Shown in pieces: positions 12,401 through 29,010 of a stretch of 64,000 bases of DNA. Origin of the DNA: Lycocorax pyrrhopterus obiensis (taxonomy: Eukaryota; Chordata; Aves; Passeriformes; Paradisaeidae); NCBI GenBank assembly GCA_014706295.1, contig JACSVZ010000028.1, positions 848,263 through 912,262 of the forward strand, written 5' to 3'. A program made the position numbers and the translations under genes. Position 1 is the first letter of the stretch, and every line of letters starts with the position of its first letter. The notes beneath the pieces were generated by a model. That model ran no database searches, was not told where the DNA came from, and saw only the letters and a list, made by a program, of their open reading frames with translations.

Positions 12401-13239
12401 GCCCGCTGGCGGCGCGGCCGGCGTGGCTGTGGCTGTGGCTGTGGCAGTGTCGTGCCGATGCGCCGTGGCTAATCCTCACTCTTCCCCGTGTAATCCCGCC
12501 CGCCGGGATAATCCCATCAAACCCGGCAGCGCCGCGGCCGAGCTCAGCGCCGGGTTTGGCGCCGGGAGAATCTGGGGGGACACGGGGGGGGGGGGACTCG
12601 GTGGCCCCGGGGGAGCGGCGGCTGCGGGTGGGACCGTGGGGGCTGCGGGAGCCTGCGGGGGGCTCGGGTGGGGAAACTGAGGCACGGAGCAGGGACCGGA
12701 ATGGGAGGGTGGCAGTAGTGGGAACAACCCCAGGGTGATGGAAGAGGGTGGGATGGGATGAGGCAGCGGTGGCAGCACCCGCGGGTCACCCCGAGGGACA
12801 AATCCAGCCCTGGTTCTCATGGTGGGAACACCGTGGGCTTTTCTCACCGCCCCATCCATCATCTCCCGCCAGGAACACTGAGATAAAGCGCCGGGAAATC
12901 AGGAAGTGTCAAGGTGGAGTTTTGGGAGGTGGGAGCTGGGATCCATCCTTGCCATGTGCCCAAAATAACCCGTCCCTGCTGTGCCCCATCCCTCGTGCCT
13001 GTCCTGTGTGCACAGCCCTGGTCACACGTGTGCCAGCACACGCCTCACACGTGTGACACCCCATGCACACCTGCACGCGTGTGACACCCCATGCACACTT
13101 GCACAAGTGTGACACTCCATGCACAGACACACAGGTGCCACCCAGTGCCCACATGCCACCACACGCAGGTGCCAGCTGGTGCCCGCATTCCTGCACATGT
13201 GTGTCACCCGGTGCCTTCTGCCAGCCCCTGCACACACAA

Positions 13240-13720
13240 CAGCCGGTGCACACACACCGACACACAGAGTGACATGTGACACGTGTGACAGCTGCTGTAC
13301 ACACACACACGACACGCGGGGCACACACAGTGACACACAGAGTGACATGTGACACGTGTGACAGCTGCTGTACACACACACACGACACGCGGGGCACACA
13401 CACCGACACACAGAGTGACATGTGACATGTGTGACAGCTGCTGTACACACACACACATGACACGTGGGGCACACACAGTGACACACAGAGTGACATGTGA
13501 CACGTGTGACAGCTGCTGTACACACACACACGACACGCGGGGCACACACAGTGACACACACAATGACATGTGACAGCTGCTGTACACACACGCACGACAC
13601 GCGGGGCACACACAGTGACACACAGAGTGACATGTGACACGTGTGACACCGGCTGTACACACACACGCACGACACGTGGGGCACACACACCGACACGCAC
13701 AGGCACACACGGTGACACGT
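13240..13720. repeat. 73-bp VNTR, six units, CA/TG-rich
   Basis: The marker GAGTGACATGTGAC recurs at 13267, 13340, 13413 and 13488, in the variant CAATGACATGTGAC at 13561, and again at 13625. Spacings are 73, 73, 75, 73 and 64 bp; the last is short because a 9-bp block is missing from one unit. Each unit contains GACAGCTGCTGTACACACAC and CGACACGCGGGGCACACAC. Simpler CA/TG-rich sequence flanks it from about 13030 to 13800. Cysteine-rich open frames of over 370 codons on the minus strand are artefacts of this array. Confidence 0.93.
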
Positions 13721-14103
13721 GTGACAGCTGCTCTGCACACCGACACCTGCACACACACACACACGCACACACACTCGGTGACACCCCCCGCACACACGTG
13801 ACACCCCGCGCACACCCCCCACGCACAGATGGCACCTGGCACACCTGGCAGGGCCATGCAGGGGACAGGGACACCGTCCTGCCCTGAGGCTTTTGGCGCT
13901 GGTGCCTGGGAACCTGCGCCGGCAGCGATGGTGGCGGCGGGGGTGACAGTGACAGCGGCGGTGGCAGCGGTGGCCTGGTGGGTGCCGCGGGCTGTGCCGG
14001 GAGAACGAGGAGCCGCTCCGAGGGCGGTGAGGCCGCTCGGACCTTCCGGCGCGGCGGCAGCGCGGAGGCGGCGCTGGGAACAATGGCCCTTTGTTCCGCG
14101 CGC

Positions 14104-14465
14104 CGCTGGCATCCCACATCCCGGCCTGCATCCCATCCTGAATCCTACATCCCGGCCTGCATCCCATCCTGCATCCCACACCCCAGCCTGCATCCCCCAT
14201 CCCATCCCACATCCCAGCCTGCATCCCATTCCACATCTTGGCCTGCATCCCATCCTGCATCCTGCCCCACATCCCACCCTGTGTCCCCTAAGCCAGCCTG
14301 CATCCCGTATCCCAGCCTGCATCCTCTATCCCATCCTCCCTCCCATCCTCCACCCTGCATCCCAGCCCACATCCCACTCCACATCCCACATCCCATACTC
14401 CATCTGCACATCCCACCGCACATCCTGCATCCCACTCCTCATCCCACATCCCACGCTCCACCCTG
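14104..14465. repeat. Minisatellite of CATCCCAGCCTG-type units
   Basis: Many diverged units of about 12-14 bp (GCATCCCATCCT, CATCCCAGCCTG, CACATCCCA) run over 360 bp, all in the same orientation. Confidence 0.85.
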
Positions 14466-15894
14466 TTCCCCGGCAGTCCCAGCACCCATCCTGGCTCCCT
14501 GCATCCCACAGCTCCCGTGGAGGGGGGTGTTGAGTGTCACCCCACGCAGCTCCCACCCATCCCCAGCCATGACAGGGGACATTTCGGAAACGGAGAGCGG
14601 GATGGAGCGGAATGGCACTGGGAAGGAGGAGGAGGAGGCCACAGGGTGAAGGCTCACGTGCTCTCACCCACACCTTGGCACCGGAAGCCATTTGTCACCT
14701 TCATCACCCTCTGGGCACACCGGCCGTGGCGGGACCAGCTTTGCTGGGGGTGGCCGTGGCTCCTGTCCCCTCGGGTGTCCCCATCCCCTGGTGTTCCTGG
14801 GAGGTGGGTGGCTCCGGGAGGGAAGGTGGGCACCCTGAGTGCCGCCTCCAGAGCCACCCTCACCTTGGGGACAGCAGGATGCTGGGGTTGGTGATGCCAC
14901 AGTGACACTGCAGTGACACTGAGGTGGCCTGCCATGCCCAGCCTCTCTCCGCCCCATCGAACCCAGTGGGTTTTTATTCTTATTTAACTACAAGTAAGTG
15001 TTTGAAGTACCAGAATCTGAGCAGGAAGTGCCGGTTCTGGGCCTGGAGAGTGGAACAGCCCCATTTTCCCGACCGGAGCAGCGTAGCTGACACGGGGAGG
15101 GGGGACCCAAATGTCAACAAACCCCACAAAACCAACAACCCAACTTTATTAGGGCTGAAAAACTGACCCGGCTGCGGGGCTGAGCCTCGGTCCCGACCTC
15201 TCACAGCCTGCCCTGGCTCCTCTGGCTCTGGGATCAGCGGGTTGTTACTATACGGCTGCTTTCTGAGGATTGGGCTGGGTTTGGGAGTGGGTTTGGGGTG
15301 TCTGTGGGTGGTGTGGGTGTGTTCAGCAGCCTCCCATCCTGGGAATGACAGGGCTCCGTGTCCTGGGCTGTAATTGCAGGGTTCCCGCCTGGAGCCGGAT
15401 GTAAACACTCCGGGTTGTTGTTGTAGGGTCTCCCGTGGGACTGAACCAGGAGCTGGTGTCCCCCTGCCTGTTCGGGGACAGGGATCCCGCGGGGACAGGG
15501 ATCTGCAGGGAAGGGGACGCTCTGGGGAAGGGGCTCCTTGGGAGTGGGACATCCTGGGGGCATGGGCTCCATAAGGATGGGGCACCATGGTGACAGGAAT
15601 CCCTGGGGACAAGGAACCCTGGGGACGGAGAGGTGCGATCCCGGGACCGGCAGGGCTTTGGGTGGAGGTTCCCAGGGCGGTGCCCAGGCTCGGAGCAGGA
15701 ACAGGGGGTTCCCTCTTCCCACGCCGAAGGGAAACTGAGGCACGAGGCCAGAGGCGGTGACTTGGAGCAGCCGGATCTGCTCCTGTCACAGCCCTGGGGC
15801 CATGCGGGTGCCAAAGAGGGGTGAGAGGGTGAGATCGAGGGGACCCCGCCAGGGCACAGAGCCCCTGGGGTGGCACAGGACCAGGGAGGTGAGT

Positions 15895-16135
15895 GCCTTT
15901 GGGGACAAGGGGACATGTGTGGCTTAGGGGACAAGGGGGACAAGGGGAATGGCTGTTCTGGAGGGACAGGAGGGGCAGGGATGTGCCCCTTTGGGGACAA
16001 GGGGGGCTGACAGTCTTTGGGGGGACAGGAGGGACATGGGGGGATGTGTGTCAGTAGGGACGAGTGGTTTGGGGAGACCAGCAGGATGGGAGGATCCTGT
16101 CCCGGGGGACTGGGGGGGACAAGAGGACAAAGGCT
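15895..16135. repeat. Degenerate GGGGACAAGGGG-rich repeat
   Basis: GGGGACAAGG and GGGGACAGGAGGG cores recur at irregular 30-60-bp spacing. A related, more regular GGGACAA heptamer array lies at 16604-16653 just upstream of a TATAAA box. Confidence 0.6.
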
Positions 16136-16254
16136 GTGAATTCGGGGGTACAGGGCAGCCACACCTCTGCGGACAGGGGACGAGGGCTGTGAATGGGGGG
16201 ACACAGCGCTCCGTCTGCGGCCCCCTCTGCCCCCCCGCCCCCCGGGTTTATTTC

Positions 16255-16330
16255 GGCGTGACGCGTGATCGTCCTCGCTAGGAAACCGTCCTTAATATGC
16301 AGATGAGCCTGTATTTAATATGCAAATCAC
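16255..16330 (+). promoter_or_regulatory. Element with tandem octamer-like sites
   Basis: Two similar segments, TTAATATGCAGATGA (near 16293) and TTAATATGCAAATCA (near 16315), lie about 22 bp apart. The second contains a perfect octamer ATGCAAAT at 16320-16327, the POU-factor consensus. The island is AT-rich in a GC-rich intron. It is a candidate SEMA6B intronic enhancer, by inference. Confidence 0.35.
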
Positions 16331-16660
16331 CATGCGGCTCTGGCCGGCCACCAGCACCGCCGGCGGGCTGGAAGGGACGTGTCGGGGCACCCATGGGTGT
16401 CACCCGGGGGGTATCGAGGGGCACCCAGCAACTGGGGCCAGCCCTGGGCACCCACGGTGGGTGACAAAGCCACCCAAGGTGACCGCGGAGTCCCCACCAT
16501 CCCCGGTGCCCGTGTCGGGGGTCGGACGCCCTTGGTCGCTTGCGGTGTCCTGGGGGGCTCGGACACCTGTGTTCCCACCCGGGGGGCGGTGGGCGATGGA
16601 GAGGGGACAGGGACAAGGGACAAGGGACAAGGGACAAGGGACAGGGACAGGGACCGGGGC

Positions 16661-16750
16661 TATAAACGGCAGCTGTAAGCGGAGCCGGTAACCGGAGCGG
16701 GAGGCCCGGGGGGACATTTGAGCCGCCGGCGGGGCCGTGGAAGGGCCAAG
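16661..16750 (+). promoter_or_regulatory. SEMA6B: TATA box and possible alternative first exon with donor
   Basis: TATAAA lies at 16661-16666. About 30 bp further a CpG-rich stretch begins and ends in the donor GGCCAAG|GTAAAGG, with GT at 16751. This is the layout of a TATA-type promoter with a short non-coding first exon on the SEMA6B strand, 3.2 kb before the coding start. No transcript evidence; the CpG island at 8160-8545 is the stronger rival. Confidence 0.35.
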
Positions 16751-19009
16751 GTAAAGGGTGGGTGCTGTGTCCCGCCCCGCCACGCCAGTGACCCCCCCAT
16801 CCCTGTCACCCACGCGGGGACCCCACCGGTGCTGGTGTTCCCCCGTCCTCTTGGCACCTCCGCAGCTCTGGGGGTGCTGCCTGCGGCCCCCCCCCGGGAG
16901 GTGCCGCTCGGAAAGGGGGGACCCACGGCAGGAGACAGGACAGGGACAAGGCCAGCGCGCGGTGCCAGGTGGCCGGGGTGACATTTGCTCCGTCCCCGCC
17001 GTGGGGACAGCTGCTTCCTGGCTCTGCCATCTGAACCGGGCCCGGAACGGAAACCGGGGGGGGGGGCTCAGCCCCCCAGCCCCGGCGGCAGCAGCAGCTG
17101 GGATTGGGGGGGGGTCCCCGTGGCAGTGGGGGGGCACTGCTGGTGACCCCCAAACCCCTCTGTTGGCAATGGGGGTGGCACTGTGTGACCCCGCCGAGCA
17201 AGGGATGCTCTGGGCACCGGGGGCCATATTTTGGGGGGCTGGGGGTGTGTAAAGGCCTCATTAGCATATCTAATTACTGATGGCTTATTGGTGTTGGGCG
17301 CCTTCTGAAGGAAATGACCCCAAAGTCCGGCACTGGACCGATGGAAAGGGATGTGAATATTGAGATAATACCAGGGAGGGTATTCCCGAAAAGTTGTATT
17401 TTAAGGGATTTTTGGTGTCCTCTGTCATTCCCAATGTCCCCCCCCTCCCAGTGTCCCCCCTTTCCCACTGTCCCCCGTATGTCCCGGTGTGTGTCCCCCT
17501 TTCCTGGTGTCTCTCCCTTCTTGGTGCCACCCCCCGTCCCGGTGCGTCCCCCTCTTTCCCATTGTCTTTCTAACGGGTTTATGAGGATGGGGGACCGGCT
17601 GAGGCTGGGGGGGACCCCGCTGTCCCCCTGTCCCCGCTGTGCGTCCGGGGGGGTCTCACCGGTAGGTTCGTGCTGGTGCTTTCCCGTGGGGAAGCCGCGG
17701 TGCCGCTCGGGGGGTCCCATGGGTGCCCCCCCCCCGGGTCCCCGGCTGCGGTGACAGCTGCCGGGGTGAGGGGGGGGTTGGTGGCTCCGGTTACGGTGAC
17801 ATCAGCCCTACCTTCCCACCTGGCACGGGCGGGGGGCGCGGGCCCCCCTCCCCTGGGGGTCGCGGGGGGGGTGAGGTGACAGCTGAGCCGCTCTCTGGAC
17901 GCCGGAGCCCCCAGCGCCGCCGGGGCGTCCTGGAACGGGGGGGACCCACCGGGGGGGACCCACCCCCAGCTATGGGACCCGCGCGGCCGGGACCCCCCTG
18001 CGAGCGGAGGGGACAGCGGTGACACAGGGCCAGCGGCGGAGGCGGCCGGAGCAGCCCAGGTGGGCAGAGCGCGGCGCGGGCGGGGGGCAGATGCCGCGGG
18101 GAAGGGCTCCCGGCCCCGGGAGGACGGGACGGGAAGGGGGGCAGAGTGACCCCCCCAGAAGGAACATCGCCTTTGTGGGATCAGGGAGACCCCACTGTGC
18201 TCGGGGGCCCCGGGAATTGCAGCGAGAGGGGGAACGCTGGGGGGCTGCCCCCCCTTCCTGCCCCATTCCCCCAGTGCCGGGGGTCGCGGAGATGCCTGGG
18301 GGGGGGCGGGACAGGTCCAGCAGCTCCTCCCGCCCCCCAAAGCTTTGTGCGTGCGGGGAGAGGGCTGAGCGTGCTCGGGGATGGGGAAACTGAGGCACGG
18401 AGCAGGGACAGCGACAAGGGACATGCCCGAGGCTGTTCATCCGCTCCGTGTCGGAGACATCCAAGTGGAGACCCCCTCCCCCATTCCCGGCACATCCCCC
18501 TGTCCCCCCCGCTGCCTCAGTTTCCCCCAGCCACGCTGGGGACATGTACGGTGACCGTCCCCTCTGCTCCGCCGCCGCCGTGAATGGGTCCCTGTTTGTC
18601 ACCCCCCTGCTGCCATGTCCCCCTCCCCGCCGCGCCCCCTCCTCCCCGTGCCCCCCTCTTCCCGCTGCCTTTTCTTTTCCCGCACAATCGCTGGCATTTA
18701 TGGCGCCGGAGGCTCCGGTTACCCTGCGCCCGCTCGCTGTCACCACACAGGCTGGCGACGGTGACACCGGACCCCCCGCTCGGGGTTTCAGGCGCCCGAG
18801 GCAGCGACACGGCCCCCCCGGCCCCCAAACCCCCCCCGGCGCGGGTGGATTCTCAGGTGGCCGATAGACACTGAGCCCTTCCCTGGGGTGGCTTTTTGGG
18901 GTCCCCCCTTCCTCTCTCCGGCGCTTGGGGACGTTAAATTTGGTGGCTTTGGGGTGCTGCTGTGACAAACCGGCCAGAAACAGCTCATTTCCTGCTTGTT
19001 GGGGACACC

Positions 19010-19325
19010 ATGGGGACAAAGTTGGGTGTCACTGGGAGCTGTGGCACTGTGGGCACAGGTTTGGATGTCCCTGAGATTTCAGGGACGTGGTCGAGTGTCC
19101 CGGGGGTTGTGGCACCCTGCGGATGGGGTCAGTTGTCCCCAGGGGCTGTGACACCAGGGTCAGGTCCCACTGGGGTCGCCTCCTGCCCAGGGGCTGTGAC
19201 ACAGCAGGGTCGGGTTCAGATGTCGCCGGGGCCTGTGGCACCGCAGAGGGGACCGGGCTGGGGACAGTGCCGGGTCTCACCCGGGGCCGGTGACACCACA
19301 GAGGGGCTGGGGACAAGTCCCCGAG
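19010..19325. repeat. Degenerate minisatellite of about 55-60-bp units
   Basis: The phrase GGGGCTGTGACAC/GGGGTTGTGGCACC recurs five or six times with similar flanks (CAGGGTCAGGTCCC, CAGGGTCGGGTTC). It lies in the probable SEMA6B intron 1. Confidence 0.6.
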
Positions 19326-19429
19326 CTGGCACCGTCCAGGCTCCCTGACCCCCAGCCCCACACAATGTCACCCGTCCTCGGTCCCCGCGGGGGAGGAGGG
19401 CGCCGCTTCGATCGCCCCCGCTCCCTGCT

Positions 19430-19480
19430 CCCATGGAATTAACGATCAATTAATTCCCTGCCCGGCTGCTAATTACCCAG
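19430..19480. promoter_or_regulatory. AT-rich inverted repeat and TAATTA cluster before SEMA6B
   Basis: GGAATTAA at 19435-19442 is mirrored by TTAATTCC at 19450-19457 around a 7-bp spacer. GCTAATTACC follows near 19467. A candidate homeodomain-responsive element about 500 bp upstream of the coding start. Function is inferred. Confidence 0.3.
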
Positions 19481-19983
19481 CCCGGCCCCAGCCCCTCGGG
19501 GACGGGGGACAGGGAGGGGATGGTGGCCCAGCGTGGTGGGGGGACGGTTGCGGTGGCACTGGGGCTGTGACACTCTGATGTGTCCCCGGGGATCTTCCAG
19601 GGCATCCTGGTGGCATTTTGGGAGGGGGAAGAGCCTCTCTGGCTTCCCTCTTGTCCCCACGTCCCCCTGTCCCTCTGTCCAGGTGTCCTCATCCTCCTGT
19701 CCCCAAGTCCCCAGCCCCGCCGTGCCACCAGCAGTGTCTTCCCCACGTGCTGCTGGTGACAAACCAGTACGGCCCCAGCTGGGCTCCAGCCACACCCCAA
19801 GGTCCCCTCAGCCACACCCTGCGGTGGCCACTTGCCCCCGGCGCCATCACCCAGAGACCCCCAGAGACACCTGAGGGTTTGGGGTGCTCCGGGGGGGACC
19901 CTGGCACCCAGGTGGGTGCCGCCCCTCCCAGCCCTGCCCGTGCCCGCAGGTGCGGTGGGTGCCCACCCAGGGCGGGGGCCACC

Positions 19984-26072
<6,089 letters not shown>

Positions 26073-26913
26073 GGTCCCACCCTGTGTGCGTCCCCCTCGC
26101 CAGGACACTGAAGGGGCCCCCGGCTCCCTGGGGACAGGGAGGGGCGGCCGGGCAGGCGCCGCGGGCATGGGGTGAGGCGCTGCATGGGTGAGGGGGGGAC
26201 AGGCACCCCCTGGGTGCCCCCGGGTAGGGTTTGGGGGTGTCCCCGGCTGGCGTGGGGCAGTGCCCTGCGCTCCGGCTGTTTTGTCCCGTGTGCCGGGGGG
26301 GGGGGCCGTCCACCGTGTCCCCTCCCCAGGCTGGACCCAGGGCCCGCGGCACCCTGGGAGGGGGATCCCTGGGAGGCAGCAGGATGGACACACGGACACG
26401 GGCACCGGGCTGTGCCCCCCAGCCCGCAGTCCCTCGGCCCGTCAGTGGCACCCGGGGGGCTTTTGGGTGCTGCCAGCCCCCTGGGGACACCCGGCCAGGG
26501 GTGCGCTGGTTGTGGTGATGGAACCTGGTGAACATTTTGGGTGCGGGGGGCTGGGAGCCCCCCGAAGGTGGCGTTTTCTGGGGATGGAGCACACTCCCAC
26601 CCCCAGTCTGGGGTCAACTCCTTCCCAGTGCCAGCCTGGGGGTTGCCCATCCTTCCCCCCGGCACCCCCTCCTGGAAAGCACAGCCGGGGTGGGGGGGCA
26701 CGGCTGGGGGGTCCCCACCGAACCCACTCTCTGCTGGCAAAGGGTGCCCTTTCGGTGCCACCCCTGCCCGGCACCCACCCGGGGTGGCGTGTCGCGGGGG
26801 AGTGGCAGGTCCCCGGGGGCTGGCAGGCTGTAAATAGGGCAGGGGGCGGCGGGAGCCCCCCCCCCCCCAGCGGCCATGCATGCGGCCGCCCGCGGGCTGT
26901 ACCCCGCGGCCCC

Positions 26914-26919
26914 AATAAA
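26914..26919 (+). terminator. SEMA6B: SEMA6B polyadenylation signal AATAAA
   Basis: AATAAA lies about 840 bp after the stop codon and ends a GC-rich 3' UTR (26073 to about 26940). No other AATAAA occurs between the stop and this site. Confidence 0.75.
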
Positions 26920-26939
26920 CACCCGGTTACCGGAGGCGA

Positions 26940-27930
26940 CTCCCCCGCCGCCGCCTTGGCACCTTCTTGACCACCCCCGGGAGCCGGGACCGGCCGGGGG
27001 GACACAGGGCCGGGGGGACACAGGGTCACACCCCCACCGTGGGCACACTCACAGCCCAGCGCGCACACCCCCGCACCCACCCGTGCTCAGCCCCTCCCCA
27101 CGCACCCCCTCCGCCCCACGCCCCTGTGCTCCCGCACGCCCCTCCCCACACACGCGCCCCCCGTCCCGACCCCCCGAGGGTCCCTATCGCACTTTCCCCA
27201 CGAATTCCCCTGGGATGAAGCAGTGTCGGCACCGTGTCCCTGCCCGTGCCACCCCACACCCGCCGTGTCCCTGCCTGTCCCCTTTCCCGGCCATCTCGTG
27301 CCCCACGAGGCCACCCACGGGGGTCACCCACTGCGCACTGCCCCCCTCAGGCACTGCTGTCCCCTGGCCTGAGCCCCTGCAGGGGCCGGGGGACACCTGG
27401 AGCCCTGAGGGGCTCTGGTGGCACGGGAAGAGCTGGGGTGGGGACATCTTGCAAAGGGACACTTGATGTGGCGATATGTGGCGTGGGGACACCTGGCCTT
27501 GGGTTCCTTGGGGTTGGGGACGCCAATCATTGGGTCCCTTGGCGTGAGGACACCACGGGTGGGGACACTTGGCGTGGGGACACCTCGGCTGGCGGCCATC
27601 GGGTCTCTTGGAATTGGTTCACTTGGGATGAGGACACTTGGAGAGGGTGGGAACAGCGGCCATTGAGTGTCTTGAGGTGGGGACAAGCGGCAAGGGAACA
27701 CCTGGGGTGGGGACAACTGGGGTGGGGACACCAGGGGCGGGGGTGGAACACCGGTCTCTTGGCGCGGGGACACTTGGCGCGGTGACTGGGCTGTGGGGCG
27801 GTGACCGGGCTGTGGGGCAGTGACCAGGCTATGGCACGGTGATCGGGCTGTGGGGCAGTGACCGGGCTGTGGGGCAGTGACCAGGCTATGGCACGGTGAC
27901 CAGGCTATGGCACGGTGACCGGGCTGTCCC
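26940..27930. repeat. Minisatellite-filled gap between SEMA6B and the perilipins (LRG1 position in human)
   Basis: After about 450 bp of C-rich simple sequence, 27430-27780 is a degenerate array built on GGGGACACTTGGCGTGGGGACACC. Then 27781-27928 is a tighter array of about eight 18-19-bp units (GTGACCGGGCTGTGGGGCA and GTGACCAGGCTATGGCACG). No leucine-rich-repeat exon of the LRG1 type is present on either strand. Confidence 0.8.
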
Positions 27931-27939
27931 CGCCGCTGC

Positions 27940-28130
27940 CCCCGGAGCCCCGCGCCCACCGCGCCCACCGCGCGCCCCGAGCCCCGACCCGGCCCCGCCC
28001 CTCCCTCCTCATTGGCGGAGGCCCGGCCCCGCCCCCTCCCGTCGCTGATTGGCTCCCGCACCCGGCGCTGGGCGGGGCCCGGGGGTCGCGGTCTCGCCCG
28101 GGGGTCGCGGCAGAGCCCCGCCCCCACCCC
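27940..28130 (+). promoter_or_regulatory. PLIN5: CpG promoter and non-coding exon 1 of the PLIN5-like gene
   Basis: The block is CpG-rich with GC boxes (GGCCCCGCCCC). It has two inverted CCAAT boxes (ATTGGCGG at 28011 and GATTGGCTC at 28047) about 37 bp apart, a typical NF-Y/Sp1 arrangement. The likely first exon ends at CACCCC|GTGAGTAC (GT at 28131) and is spliced to the acceptor at 28998-28999 just upstream of the start codon. Confidence 0.6.
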
Positions 28131-29010
28131 GTGAGTACCGTGCCCGGGGCGCGGCGGGAGCGCAGGGTGGGGAACGGGGCCGGGGGCGTCCCGGGGGGCT
28201 CCAGAAGGGCTCCAGGGCGGGCTCCAGGTGGTCCCGGGGGAGGTCCGGAGGTCCCCGGGGGGTCCGTGGGGTCCGGGGGAGGTCGGGGGTCCCGAGGTCT
28301 CTGGAACACCGCGGGGACACCAGAGGGACACCCCTAGGAACTCAAGGGAACACACCCAGGGTCCCAAGGGGACCCGTCCCCCCAGTGACCTGCCTGAAGC
28401 CCCCCCGGATCCCCCCAGAACTCGTCCCCCGCAGAGCACAGAGCCAGGCCGGGGGTGCTGCGGGAGACCCCAAAGGGCAGAGGGGCTGCGGGGCCAGGGG
28501 GGGCTGCCGGGGGTCAGGGGGGGCTGCGGGGCCAGGGGGGGCTGCCGGGGGTCAGGGGGGGCTGCCGCGGCTCGGCTCCGTGTGGGGTCCGGGGGCTGCC
28601 CCAGCCGAGGCGGCGGTGCCGGGCGGCACGTCCCCAGCGCGGGATTGCGACAGACAAACCCAGTCTGGCTTCCTCTGAATCACCCAAAAAGGCCCCAAAA
28701 GGGGGTGTGGGGATCCGGGAGGGGTTGGGGGGACCCAAGAGGGGTTGAGGGGACCCAGTCCCAGCGCGTCCTGGCAGGGGAGAAGGCCAAGCCCATCCCA
28801 AAGCCCCTTTCAGACCCCCCCATAAGACCCCCGTGAGCCCCTCAGAACCCGCCAGCCGCTCCCACTCATGTCATGAGTTGGTGGCTCTCAGCCCTCAGGG
28901 AGCAGGGGCTGGAGGGTGCTGGGGGGTCTCATCCTCCGGGGGATCCCCACCGGTCTCACCCACTCATGGCACCCCAAAATCTCTCCCTTCCCGCTGCAGC
29001 CGCCGCTGCC

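Larger units (their letters stand above)
8546..19949 (+). other. SEMA6B: Probable first intron of SEMA6B, no coding exon seen
   Basis: If the first exon is the CpG block ending at 8545, this 11.4-kb stretch is intron 1. I find no conserved coding exon in it. It holds a GGGGAT hexamer array (9391), a 73-bp VNTR (13240), a CATCCC-rich minisatellite (14104), several AT-rich patches (about 12190-12250, 14965-15020, 16255-16330, 17245-17300 and 19430-19480) and secondary CpG-rich stretches near 16.65-16.75 kb and 17.7-18.1 kb. Long open frames such as those at 8631-9968, 8762-9832 and 12909-14322 are products of base composition or repeats. Confidence 0.45.

Noticed and set aside
13240..13720. Possible CRISPR-like array because of regular spacing
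   Set aside because: Units are continuous tandem copies with no unique spacers, and the context is a vertebrate nuclear genome.
12909..14322. Cysteine/valine/threonine-rich open frames of 370-416 codons on the minus strand
   Set aside because: They are translations of the CA/TG-rich 73-bp VNTR and the adjacent CATCCC repeat, not a gene.
15142..15147. Minus-strand AATAAA equivalent as evidence for a minus-strand gene near 15 kb
   Set aside because: No coding exons or splice-consistent frame lie upstream of it on the minus strand.
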